A DNA stretch of 9,811 bases from an uncultured Clostridia bacterium (GTDB lineage: Bacteria; Bacillota; Clostridia; Christensenellales; Aristaeellaceae): positions 1 through 9,811 of the forward strand of contig CAKUFB010000081.1 in assembly GCA_934647145.1 (NCBI GenBank). The letters run 5' to 3'. The notes under the pieces are model-generated. The model had not been told where the DNA came from. It saw nothing but the letters and a program-made list of their open reading frames with translations, and searched no databases. Shown piece after piece: positions 1 to 7,139 of this stretch. The position numbers and the translations under genes were made by a program. Within the stretch, counting starts at the first letter, position 1. Every line of letters starts with the position of its first letter.

Positions 1-2
1 CT

Positions 3-19
3 GGAAAATGAGATTTTCC
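3..19. repeat. Short perfect inverted repeat at the left edge
   Basis: GGAAAAT (3-9), a 3-base GAG spacer and ATTTTCC (13-19) form a perfect 7-bp dyad. The flanks can extend it by a T-G wobble (2/20) and a C-G pair (1/21), where the window ends, so the full dyad may be longer. It lies in DNA with no convincing gene. It could belong to an interspersed repeat or to an off-window 3' region. Confidence 0.5.
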
Positions 20-73
20 GGCGCAAAAATCGTCCCGTGCCCACCGTACACGCCGCTGGGCGCGATTGAAAGT

Positions 74-114
74 TCGAAAGGGCTGCGGCCCTCTCGAGCT
101 CTCCGGGGTTTTTT
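74..114 (+). repeat. Hairpin followed at a distance by a T run
   Basis: TCGA (74-77) and AGGGC (79-83) pair with GCCCT (88-92) and TCGA (94-97) around the tetraloop TGCG, with one A/C mismatch. A T6 run lies at 109-114, but 11 bases (98-108) separate it from the stem, so this is not a textbook terminator. It could be a degenerate terminator or a structured part of the same repeat as the dyad at 3-19. The stretch 1-118 is open in more than one frame on both strands and shows no ribosome binding site, so I call no gene in it. Confidence 0.4.
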
Positions 115-124
115 GACAGTCTGT

Positions 125-159
125 GAGCCGCCCCCTGAAAAGGGGCGGCTCTTTCATTT
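125..159 (+). terminator. Rho-independent terminator before the sugar ABC operon
   Basis: GAGCCGCCCC (125-134) pairs perfectly over 10 bp with GGGGCGGCTC (142-151) around a 7-base loop, followed by TTTCATTT (152-159). This is a strong intrinsic terminator on the + strand. It probably ends transcription of a gene lying left of the window and insulates the sugar operon promoter at 219-248. Confidence 0.85.
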
Positions 160-160
160 G

Positions 161-176
161 AGTGAAACGTTTGAAT
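161..176. promoter_or_regulatory. Candidate LacI-family operator (AAACGTTT core)
   Basis: The 8-bp palindrome AAACGTTT (165-172) has matching outer bases T163/A174 and A161/T176. A CG-centred AAACGTTT core is typical of LacI/PurR/RbsR-family operators (family knowledge). It ends about 46 bases before the -35 hexamer of the sugar transporter promoter. LacI-type control of carbohydrate importers is common, but no regulator gene lies in the window and the outer half-sites are imperfect, so the assignment is inference. Confidence 0.4.
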
Positions 177-218
177 ATGGCGCATTTCGTACATTTAAGT
201 TAATATTGTTTCGTGTTG

Positions 219-248
219 TTGAAATCCCCTAATGCGTCGTGTTACAAT
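219..248 (+). promoter_or_regulatory. Sigma-A promoter of the sugar ABC transporter operon
   Basis: TTGAAA (219-224, five of six to consensus) is followed by an 18-base spacer and TACAAT (243-248, five of six). Transcription would start near 255, leaving an untranslated leader of about 65-75 bases before the chosen permease start. It is the best promoter between the upstream terminator and the first gene. Confidence 0.7.
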
Positions 249-265
249 CTAGTTGATCGTATTGT

Positions 266-283
266 GTTGATGTTAACTTCAAC
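266..283. promoter_or_regulatory. 18-bp near-perfect palindrome, candidate operator
   Basis: GTTGATGTTAACTTCAAC is a dyad centred on GTTAAC with one mismatched base pair (8 of 9 half-site positions match). It begins about 11 bases after the predicted transcription start, where a bound repressor would block the operon. It is too AT-rich and loop-poor to be a terminator. The regulator is unknown. Confidence 0.5.
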
Positions 284-320
284 TGTTACGCAGCACGCAG
301 AACATCATTTCAGAGAGCGG

Positions 321-1241
321 GTGAACGGTTTGCAGAAGGCGAAGCTGTCGGCGCGAAAGAAGAGCGAATACCGGGCGGCGTATCTGATGATCGCACCGGT
401 CGTCATCGGCATTGCGGTGTTTTTCATCGTGCCGACGATCTGGTCTGTCCTCCTTTCGCTTACAGAGGGGCCGGACTACATTACCTACGAATTCGTCGGC
501 CTGAAGAACTACAGAACCCTGTTTGCCGCCGGGTCGGACATGTGGCAGGAGCTGCTCAACACGGTGTACTACGCCTTCGTTTCGGTCGGCGTGAGCATGG
601 TAATCAGCGTGCTGCTGGCGAATGCGCTGAACCAGGACATCAGGGGTCAGTCACTGTTCCGCGTGATTTACTTCCTGCCGTCGGTGACGATGGCGGCGGC
701 CGTCGGCATGGTGTGGCGCTCGCTGCTCAACTCGCAGTACGGCGTGGTAAACCAGGCGCTCAAGGCGCTCGGAATCAACGGGCCGAAGTGGCTGACCGAC
801 CCGAGCTTCATGATGCTGGGCGTGATCATCGTGGGCGTGTGGTCCTCGGTGGGCTACAACATGATCATCCTGCTGGCGGGGCTGAAGAACATCCCGCGCG
901 GCTACTACGAGGCCGCGATGATCGACGGGGCGACCAGCGGCCAGCAGTTCCGCAAGATCACCGTTCCGCTGCTTTCTCCGGTGCTGTTCTTCGTCTCGAT
1001 CACCTCGCTGATGGGCGGCTTCAAGGTGTTCGACATCATCTATACGCTTGCCGGCTCGGGAAGCACGGCCGACAAATTCATGCGCTACTATCGCACGATG
1101 GTCTACGGCATATACGAAAAGGGCTTCCTGTATCACAGCCTGGGCATCGCGTCGGCGGAGGCCGTGGTGCTGCTGGTGATCATACTGGCGCTCACGCTCG
1201 TTCAGTTCAAACTGCAGAGCAGGTGGGTGCACTATGAATAA
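321..1241 (+). CDS. CUT1-family sugar ABC transporter permease (MalF/UgpA-like)
   Basis: This is one of the two membrane subunits of an ABC importer for a sugar or glycoconjugate. After a short basic N-terminus (KAKLSARKK) the first membrane helix begins near YLMIAPVVIGIAVFF, and further hydrophobic segments give about six helices. The EAA loop that docks to the ATPase is clear: E197-A-A-M-I-D-G203, followed by PLLSP. The length, about 306 residues, is normal for the family. The start is uncertain. The frame is open back to 213, but that would place the start within the promoter, and ATG 270 lies in the palindrome with no ribosome binding site. GTG 321 (weak AGAGAG upstream) and TTG 330 (GGGTGA five bases upstream) are the best choices; TTG 330 would give 303 residues. 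The stop overlaps the next gene's ATG at 1234, implying co-translation. The substrate cannot be read from the sequence. Confidence 0.9.
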   Translation: MNGLQKAKLSARKKSEYRAAYLMIAPVVIGIAVFFIVPTIWSVLLSLTEGPDYITYEFVGLKNYRTLFAAGSDMWQELLNTVYYAFVSVGVSMVISVLLANALNQDIRGQSLFRVIYFLPSVTMAAAVGMVWRSLLNSQYGVVNQALKALGINGPKWLTDPSFMMLGVIIVGVWSSVGYNMIILLAGLKNIPRGYYEAAMIDGATSGQQFRKITVPLLSPVLFFVSITSLMGGFKVFDIIYTLAGSGSTADKFMRYYRTMVYGIYEKGFLYHSLGIASAEAVVLLVIILALTLVQFKLQSRWVHYE

Positions 1242-2085
1242 GAGAGGCGGAGGGCGTATGCAGAAAAAGATCCGCGCCGGTCGCGCATTGCTGTACATCA
1301 TACTCGTGTTCTGGGCGGTGTTTATGATCATGCCGTTCGCATGGATGCTGCTGACCAGCGTGAAGACCCAGCCGGAGGCGATGAAGGTACCGATCGTCTG
1401 GCTGCCGAAGAATCCGCAGTGGAAGAACTACGTCGACGTGCTGCAGAAATACCGGTTCGCGTCGTATTACAAGAACACCGCGTTTGTGACGGTGACCACG
1501 GTGGTCTTCCAGCTGATGACCTGCTCGATGGGCGCCTACGCCTTCGCGCGGCTGGACTTCCCGGGCAAGAACGCGATTTTCCTGGTCTGCATGACGGTGC
1601 TGATGGTGCCGACGCAGATGATCATCATTCCGCGCTTCATCATGACGATGAGGCTGGGATGGCTCAACTCGTTCGCCGGAATCATCATTCCGAACCTGCC
1701 GAGTATCTACGGCGTGTTCTTCCTGAGGCAGAATTTCATGACGCTGCCCAGGGAGCTTGACGAGGCGGCGATGATCGACGGCTGCAGCTTCTTCGGCATC
1801 TACTGGAGGATCCTGCTGCCGCTGCTGAAGAACGGCCTGATCGCGTTCGGCGTGCTGACCACGCTGTGGAGCTGGAACGAAATGCTCTGGCCGCTGATCG
1901 TCACCAGCAAGCAGAGCCTGTACGTGCTGTCGATCGCCCTGGCCAACATGCAGGGGCAGTACGCGCAGAAGATTCCCACGCAGATGGCGGCGGGCGTGCT
2001 GGCGATGGCGCCGATGCTGCTGGTCTTCCTGATCGGTCAGAAGCAGATGCTGGAGGGCATCGCGCTGTCCAGTATCAAGGCGTAG
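1234..2085 (+). CDS. CUT1-family sugar ABC transporter permease (MalG/UgpE-like)
   Basis: This is the second inner-membrane subunit of the importer. It has a basic N-terminus, a first membrane helix around LLYIILVFWAVFMIMPFAWMLL, and the periplasmic FANYxxV-like region typical of MalG proteins replaced by a WKNYVDVL segment. About five further hydrophobic segments follow. The EAA loop is E177-A-A-M-I-D-G183 with the downstream LPLLKNG. At 283 residues from ATG 1234 it is of usual size. ATG 1234 has AGGTGG seven bases upstream and overlaps the preceding stop by 8 bases; ATG 1258 has GGAGGG only about three bases upstream and would give 275 residues, so either is possible. It forms a heterodimer with the upstream permease. 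No ATPase gene follows; in this family a shared MsmK/UgpC-type ATPase encoded elsewhere often energises several importers. Confidence 0.9.
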   Translation: MNKRGGGRMQKKIRAGRALLYIILVFWAVFMIMPFAWMLLTSVKTQPEAMKVPIVWLPKNPQWKNYVDVLQKYRFASYYKNTAFVTVTTVVFQLMTCSMGAYAFARLDFPGKNAIFLVCMTVLMVPTQMIIIPRFIMTMRLGWLNSFAGIIIPNLPSIYGVFFLRQNFMTLPRELDEAAMIDGCSFFGIYWRILLPLLKNGLIAFGVLTTLWSWNEMLWPLIVTSKQSLYVLSIALANMQGQYAQKIPTQMAAGVLAMAPMLLVFLIGQKQMLEGIALSSIKA

Positions 2086-2122
2086 TCTTTCCCCTGAGCA
2101 AGGGTGAACGATAAAAAAGTAT

Positions 2123-2129
2123 GGAGGTG
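2123..2129 (+). promoter_or_regulatory. Strong ribosome binding site of the sugar-binding protein
   Basis: GGAGGTG, eight bases before ATG 2138, is a near-full match to the anti-Shine-Dalgarno end of 16S rRNA and much stronger than the sites of the two permeases. This fits the need for more binding protein than permease. It also fixes the start, which matters because the encoded signal peptide lacks a lipobox. Confidence 0.8.
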
Positions 2130-2137
2130 TCTGTCTC

Positions 2138-3352
2138 ATGAAGAAACTGTTGGTACTGGTACTGGTTCTGCTGCTGGCCCTGGGTTCGACCGCGTACGCC
2201 GCGGTTGAGCTGGAGATGAACTACTGGATGAGTGAACAGGATGAGGGCATTTTGCCCGCCATCGAGGCGTTCAACGCGTCTCAGGACGAAATCGTGGTCA
2301 ACGCGAGCTCCATTCCCTGGTCGCAGTACTGGGACAAGCTGGTCGTCGGCCTGCCGGCCGGCAGCGCGCCCGACGTGTTCTCGATCAACGCGCTGAACGT
2401 CGTGGACTATGCCCGCAACGGCTATCTGCTCGACATCACCGATCTGTTTGAGTCCGGCGCGGTGGACGTGACCAAGTATCCGGCTCACACGGTCGCGACC
2501 CACACGGTGGACGGCGTCCTCAGGGGCATTCCGAGAGACTTCGACGCCATCGCCGTCTACTACAACAAGACCCTGTTCGACGAGGCGGGCGTGGAATACC
2601 CGAAGGACGGCTGGACGTGGGACGAGTTCATCGAGACCGCGAAGAAGCTGACCAACCCCGACGCGGGCGTCCACGGCTGCTCCATCGCGGCCAACGGCCA
2701 GGCGTTCGGCTATGACTACATCTACGGCAACGGCGGCATGCTCTTCGACGAGAACGGCATGTGCGTCGTGAACACGCCGGAGAACGTCGAGGCGTTCCAG
2801 AAGCTCCACGACGCGATCCATGTGGAGAAGATCTCCGCGACCGTCGAGGAGCAGGTCGAAATCGCCAAGAACGTCCGCTTCCTGTCCGGCACCGACGCGA
2901 TGACATTCGACGGCAGCTGGAACATGGCGACCTATCAGGAGGCCTACGGCGACATGCTGGGCGTCGTTTCCCTGCCGATCATGAAGGAAGCCACCACCAT
3001 CTCCCACTCCCTGAGCTGGGTGGGCGCGGCGACGACCAAGCATCCGGAAGAGGTCAAGAAGTTCCTGACCTATCTGGCGGGCTACGAGGCGCAGGCGCAG
3101 GCCGCTCAGGCGGTCATTCCGGCCTATGAGGGCACGCCCGAGCTGTGGGCGGCGAAGTTCGCGGATTACAACACCGACGCGTTCCTGGGCCCGATCGCCA
3201 GCGGCGCGGCGCATCCCCTGCCGGCGGCGAACAAGAACGTCCAGCAGATCTTCGCGCGCTTCAACGACTACATGACCGAAATGCTGTCCACCGGCGACAT
3301 CGAGGCCAACCTCGCGGCGATGGAGGCGGAATTCAACGAGCTGCTCAAGTAA
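2138..3352 (+). CDS. Extracellular sugar-binding protein of the ABC importer (family 1), no lipobox
   Basis: This is the solute receptor that captures the sugar outside the membrane and delivers it to the two permeases. Residues 1-21 form a Sec signal peptide: MKK, a long Leu/Val core, then A19-Y20-A21 as a type I signal peptidase site before A22. The mature part carries family 1 marks: YYNKTLFDEAGV (141-152), WTWDEF (159-164), an AKKLTN stretch at about 168-173 and FDGSWNM in the second lobe. The length of 404 residues is normal. The only cysteines are C181 and C209, deep in the fold, so there is no lipoprotein attachment site. That is unusual for a monoderm bacterium, where such proteins are normally anchored. 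It is the last gene of the operon, 52 bases after the permease stop, and a terminator follows. Aromatic residues early in the mature protein (W30, W61, Y64) suit carbohydrate stacking, but the substrate is not identifiable. Confidence 0.9.
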   Translation: MKKLLVLVLVLLLALGSTAYAAVELEMNYWMSEQDEGILPAIEAFNASQDEIVVNASSIPWSQYWDKLVVGLPAGSAPDVFSINALNVVDYARNGYLLDITDLFESGAVDVTKYPAHTVATHTVDGVLRGIPRDFDAIAVYYNKTLFDEAGVEYPKDGWTWDEFIETAKKLTNPDAGVHGCSIAANGQAFGYDYIYGNGGMLFDENGMCVVNTPENVEAFQKLHDAIHVEKISATVEEQVEIAKNVRFLSGTDAMTFDGSWNMATYQEAYGDMLGVVSLPIMKEATTISHSLSWVGAATTKHPEEVKKFLTYLAGYEAQAQAAQAVIPAYEGTPELWAAKFADYNTDAFLGPIASGAAHPLPAANKNVQQIFARFNDYMTEMLSTGDIEANLAAMEAEFNELLK

Positions 3353-3396
3353 GCTGAATTCATACTCAGGCGCTGATACAGACCATACCATCAGGC

Positions 3397-3439
3397 CGCC
3401 CCGCAGGCTCCAGCGATCCTGCGGGGCGCTTTGGGTTAT
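3397..3439 (+). terminator. Terminator of the sugar ABC operon
   Basis: CGCCCCGCAGG (3397-3407) pairs over 11 bp with CCTGCGGGGCG (3418-3428) around a 10-base loop. A modest T-rich tail, CTTTGGGTTATT, follows on the + strand. Read leftward there is no T tract, so it is oriented for the binding-protein transcript, 45 bases after its stop codon. Confidence 0.75.
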
Positions 3440-3473
3440 TAAAAAGGGTCTGTGAGTGTTCCGATGAAGCCCC

Positions 3474-3521
3474 AAAAAAAAACGGAGAAACCAGCCGCTC
3501 TCATGTATGGCGGCTGGTTTC
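3474..3521 (-). terminator. dnaE: Rho-independent terminator of dnaE
   Basis: GAAACCAGCCGC (3487-3498) pairs perfectly over 12 bp with GCGGCTGGTTTC (3510-3521), loop 3499-3509. On the - strand the stem is followed after four bases by nine T (A9 at 3474-3482 on the + strand). It lies about 70 bases after the dnaE stop. It might also act as a backup + strand terminator, though the T content on that side is poor. Confidence 0.85.
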
Positions 3522-3545
3522 GTGTTCTATTCGGCGGCAGCAGCC

Positions 3546-3576
3546 GGCTGTCGGCCCTGCCGGCCGCTCGACAGCC
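3546..3576. repeat. GC-rich hairpin between dnaE stop and its terminator
   Basis: GGCTGTCG (3546-3553) is complementary to CGACAGCC (3569-3576), and the 15-base loop holds further GGCC pairings. It has no T tract on either side, so it is not itself an intrinsic terminator. It would lie in the 3' untranslated part of the dnaE transcript and may protect the RNA end or be a chance structure. Confidence 0.45.
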
Positions 3577-3588
3577 TGAGGCGCGCGG

Positions 3589-6500
3589 CTATTTCATCAC
3601 GACGTTTTCCGGGCCGAGGTATTCGCGCAGGGAGATCAGGTCGACGCCCTCGCCGACCCACATTTCGCGCGGGGCCTGATAGGCCTTGCCCTCGTCGGCC
3701 ACATAGAAGGTCACGACGCAGTCGCCGGGGGTCTTAACCAGCAGGTCGGCGGCCTGGTCGCGCTGGAAGGCGTTCTTCACGCGCAGGTACAGCCGCTTCT
3801 GCCTGGGCGCGGGAACGCCGGGCGCTTCGCGGACGGGCGGCGGCGCTTCGGGCGCGGGAAGCGCGTCCGGGCCCAGCTCCTCGCCGTGCCTGAGCGGCGA
3901 AACCGAATCGACGATCAGCTTGGGCGCGTCGTCCTCGCGGATGGACAGCCTGCCGCGCAGCAGCACCGGCTCGTCGGAGGCGAGCGCCCCGCGGAAGCGC
4001 TCGAACACGCGCGGGAAAACCAGCGCCTCGGTGGAGCCGAACAGGTCTTCCAGCGTGATAAACGCCATCATGTCGCCCTTGCGGGTGGCCTTCGTCTTGC
4101 GCTCGGTGATCAGGCCGCCCATCGCGGCGCTCATGCCGTCGAAGGACAGTCCCTTGTCGGCGTAGTCCTCGGCGAGGGAGGACAAAAAGCCCGCGTTGAC
4201 CTCCAGGCGCGACAGCTCCTCGCGGAACTCGTCGAGCGGATGGCCGGTGATATACACGCCGGTGACTTCCTTTTCCATGTCGAGCAGCGCCTTGGGCGGC
4301 AGCTCCCTGATCTCTGGCAGGGGCGGCGGGGGCACATCCACGTCCATTTCGCCGAACAGGGACAGCTGTCCCTCGACCACCGACTTTTTGCGCCTGCTGA
4401 CCCCGTCCATCACGCCCTCGAACACGGCCAGCTTCTGCGCGCGGTTGCCGGGCAGGGTGTCGAACGCGCCCGACTTGATCAGGCACTCGACCGTGCGCTT
4501 GGTCATCTGGTCGCAGTTGACGCGCTCCACGAAGTCGTACAGGTCGGCGAAGAACCCGCCGCGCTTCACCTCCCGCACGATGGCGGCGATGGCGTTTGAG
4601 CCCACGTTCTTGACCGCGCCCAGGCCGAAGCGCACCGCGCTCACCCCGTTCTGCACGTCCACGCTGAACTTCTCGCCGCTGCGGTTGATGTCCGGCGGGA
4701 GCAGCGAAATGCCCTTTTTGCGCAGGTACTGGATGTAGAAGGCCACCTTGTCGGTGTTGTCGGTAAAGGAGTTCATCATGGCCGCCATGAACTGGGCGGG
4801 ATAGTGTACCTTGAGCCAGGCGGTCTGCAGGGCGACCACGGCGTAGCCCGCGGCGTGCGGCTTGTTGAAGGCATAGCTGGCGAAGGCGGTCATTTCCTCG
4901 AAGAGGTGCTCGGCCACCTGCTCGGGCACGCCCCTGCGCACCGCGCCGGGCACGTCGATCGAGCCGTCCGGGTTGAGCTTGCCATGGATGAAGTATTCCT
5001 TCTCCTGCGCCATGACGTCGTGCTTTTTCTTGGCCATGGCGCGGCGCACCAGGTCGCTTCGCCCCATCGAGTAGCCCGCCAGGTCGCGCACGATCTGCAT
5101 GACCTGCTCCTGATAGACCATGCAGCCGTAGGTGACGGACAGGATGGGCTTGAGCTTGGGATGCTCGTAGTGAACCGACTCGGGGTTCTGCTTGCCCGCG
5201 ATGAAGCGCGGTATGGACTCCATCGGGCCGGGGCGGTACAGCGAAATCGCGGCGATGATGTCCTCGAAGCAGGCCGGCTTCATGTTGGCCAGGAACTGGC
5301 GCATGCCTCCGCCCTCCATCTGGAACACGCCGTCGGTCTCGCCCTCCGAGATCATGTCGTAGACCGCCTTGTCGTCCATCGGGATGTCCTCGGGGGTGAG
5401 GCGCAGGCCGGTGGCCTCCTCGATCATGCGCAGGCTGTCGCCGATGACGGTCAGCGTGCGCAGGCCCAGAAAGTCCATCTTCAGCAGACCCAGGTGCTCC
5501 AGCGTATCCTTGGGAAACTGGGTGGTAATCACGTCGTCGTTGGTCTGCAGGGGCACGTATTCATAGACCGGCCGGCTGGTGATCAGCACGCCCGCGGCGT
5601 GGGTGGAGGCGTGCCGGGGCATGCCCTCCAGCTTTTTGGCGGTGTCGATCAGGCGGCGCACGCTGTCGTCGTTCTCATACGCGCCGCGCAGCTCGCCGCT
5701 CACCGAGAGCGCCTTGTCCAGCGTCATGTCCAGGGCGAAGGGAATCATCTTGGACACCGCGTCCACCGAGGCATAGCTCATGTCCAGCACGCGCCCCACG
5801 TCGCGCACCACCGCCTTGGCCGCCATGGTGCCGAAGGTGATGATCTGCGAGACGTGATCGGCTCCGTAGCGCCGGGCCACGTAGTCGATGACCTCGCTGC
5901 GGCGCTCGTAGTCGAAGTCGATGTCCAGATCGGGCATGGACACGCGCTCCGGGTTCAGGAAGCGCTCGAACAGCAGGTCGTACCTGAGCGGGTCAATGGC
6001 GGTGATGTCCAGCGCGTAGCACACGATCGAGCCTGCGCCGCTGCCGCGTCCCGGGCCGACCAGTATGCCGTTTTTCTTGGCGAAGTTCACATAGTCCCAC
6101 ACGATCAGGAAGTAGTCCACATAGCCCATCTTCTCGATGACGCTCAGCTCGTACTCCATGCGCTCGCGCGCGTCGGCGCGGTCGGGGCTGTAGCGCCGGG
6201 CAAGGCCCTCCTCGGTCAGGCGGCGCAGATACCCCCGCGCGGTCTCGCCCTCCGGCAGCGGAAATTTCGGCAGATGCACGTGCGAAAAGTCGAACTCCAC
6301 CTGGCAGCGCTCGGCGATTTCCACGGTGCGCTCGATCGCCTCGGGCAGCTCGGGAAACAGCGCGCGCATCTCCTCCTCGCTCTTGACATAGAGCTGGTCG
6401 GTCTCCATGCGCATGCGGTTGGCGTCGGCAAGCGTCTTGCCGGTCTGTATGCACATGAGCACCTCCTGCGCCTCGGCGTCCTCGCGGCGCAGGTAGTGGC

Positions 6501-7107
6501 AGTCGTTGGTGGCCACCAGCGGGATGTCCATCTCCCGCGCCAGGCGGATCAGCGGCCCCAGCACCCGCTTTTCCTCGGCCAGGCCGTGATCCTGTATCTC
6601 CACGAAGAAGTTGCCCCGGCCGAACAGGTCGAGGTATTTCTGCGCCATCTCGCGCGCCTGCTTCTCCTGGCCGCTGAGCAGCAGCTTGGGCAAATCGCCC
6701 GACAGGCAGGCCGACAGCGCGATCAGACCCTCGTGATGCTCGGCGAGCAGCCTGTAGTCGATGCGGGGCTTGTAGTAAAAGCCGCGCGTGAAGCCCTGAG
6801 AGACCATGTAGATCAGGTTCTGATAGCCCGTCTGGTTCTCGCACAGCAGGATCAGGTGGCTGTAGTCGCGGGACAGGGAGGTTCTGTCGTCCATGTCCGG
6901 GCACACGTATACCTCGCAGCCGATTACCGGATGAATGCCGCGCTTCTTCGCCTGCTCGTAGAAGTCCACCACGCCGTACATCGCGCCGTGATCGGTCACG
7001 GTGCAGTGCGTCATGCCCAGCTCCCTGACGTAGTCCAGCAGCGGGCCGATCCGGTTCGCGCCGTCCAGCAGGCTGTATTCGGTGTGCAAATGCAGGTGTG
7101 CAAACAT
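3589..7107 (-). CDS. dnaE: DNA polymerase III subunit alpha (DnaE)
   Basis: This is the catalytic subunit of a replicative DNA polymerase. The N-terminal PHP domain keeps its metal-site signatures: H4-L-H6-L-H8, D39-H40-G, G63-C-E65 and N201-D-C-H204. The C-family polymerase active site has D393 and D395 (PDLDIDF, equivalent to E. coli D401/D403) and D545 (KMDFLGL, equivalent to D555). A helix-hairpin-helix region around PDINRSG to LIKSGAFD, an internal clamp-binding motif QLSLF (914-918) and an OB fold (GGLITERKTK to LRGRL) follow. A Pro/Ala-rich linker leads to a C-terminal domain of about 100 residues. There is no inserted DEDD exonuclease, so this is DnaE and not PolC. The length, 1172 residues, is typical. 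The start is supported by AGAGAGGA nine bases upstream and an extended -10 promoter. It is monocistronic and convergent with the sugar operon. In Bacillota, DnaE usually coexists with PolC; whether it is the main polymerase here cannot be seen. Confidence 0.97.
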   Translation of the reverse strand: MFAHLHLHTEYSLLDGANRIGPLLDYVRELGMTHCTVTDHGAMYGVVDFYEQAKKRGIHPVIGCEVYVCPDMDDRTSLSRDYSHLILLCENQTGYQNLIYMVSQGFTRGFYYKPRIDYRLLAEHHEGLIALSACLSGDLPKLLLSGQEKQAREMAQKYLDLFGRGNFFVEIQDHGLAEEKRVLGPLIRLAREMDIPLVATNDCHYLRREDAEAQEVLMCIQTGKTLADANRMRMETDQLYVKSEEEMRALFPELPEAIERTVEIAERCQVEFDFSHVHLPKFPLPEGETARGYLRRLTEEGLARRYSPDRADARERMEYELSVIEKMGYVDYFLIVWDYVNFAKKNGILVGPGRGSGAGSIVCYALDITAIDPLRYDLLFERFLNPERVSMPDLDIDFDYERRSEVIDYVARRYGADHVSQIITFGTMAAKAVVRDVGRVLDMSYASVDAVSKMIPFALDMTLDKALSVSGELRGAYENDDSVRRLIDTAKKLEGMPRHASTHAAGVLITSRPVYEYVPLQTNDDVITTQFPKDTLEHLGLLKMDFLGLRTLTVIGDSLRMIEEATGLRLTPEDIPMDDKAVYDMISEGETDGVFQMEGGGMRQFLANMKPACFEDIIAAISLYRPGPMESIPRFIAGKQNPESVHYEHPKLKPILSVTYGCMVYQEQVMQIVRDLAGYSMGRSDLVRRAMAKKKHDVMAQEKEYFIHGKLNPDGSIDVPGAVRRGVPEQVAEHLFEEMTAFASYAFNKPHAAGYAVVALQTAWLKVHYPAQFMAAMMNSFTDNTDKVAFYIQYLRKKGISLLPPDINRSGEKFSVDVQNGVSAVRFGLGAVKNVGSNAIAAIVREVKRGGFFADLYDFVERVNCDQMTKRTVECLIKSGAFDTLPGNRAQKLAVFEGVMDGVSRRKKSVVEGQLSLFGEMDVDVPPPPLPEIRELPPKALLDMEKEVTGVYITGHPLDEFREELSRLEVNAGFLSSLAEDYADKGLSFDGMSAAMGGLITERKTKATRKGDMMAFITLEDLFGSTEALVFPRVFERFRGALASDEPVLLRGRLSIREDDAPKLIVDSVSPLRHGEELGPDALPAPEAPPPVREAPGVPAPRQKRLYLRVKNAFQRDQAADLLVKTPGDCVVTFYVADEGKAYQAPREMWVGEGVDLISLREYLGPENVVMK

Positions 7108-7139
7108 GCTCAGGTTTCCTCTCTCGTCGATTTTGTATT

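Noticed and set aside
8..232. A 74-codon + strand open frame at the left edge
   Set aside because: It reads through the terminator hairpin (125-159) and the -35 box, has no ribosome binding site and no family pattern.
1207..2139. A 310-codon - strand open frame opposite the second permease
   Set aside because: It is a His/Arg/Gln-rich shadow of the permease with no membrane segments or motif.
2075..3475. A 466-codon - strand open frame opposite the sugar-binding protein
   Set aside because: It is the complement of a clear binding-protein gene, crosses the operon terminator and has no recognisable domain.
3452..3737. Two overlapping short + strand frames after the sugar operon
   Set aside because: They cross the dnaE terminator and the antisense 3' end of dnaE; neither has a ribosome binding site or motif.
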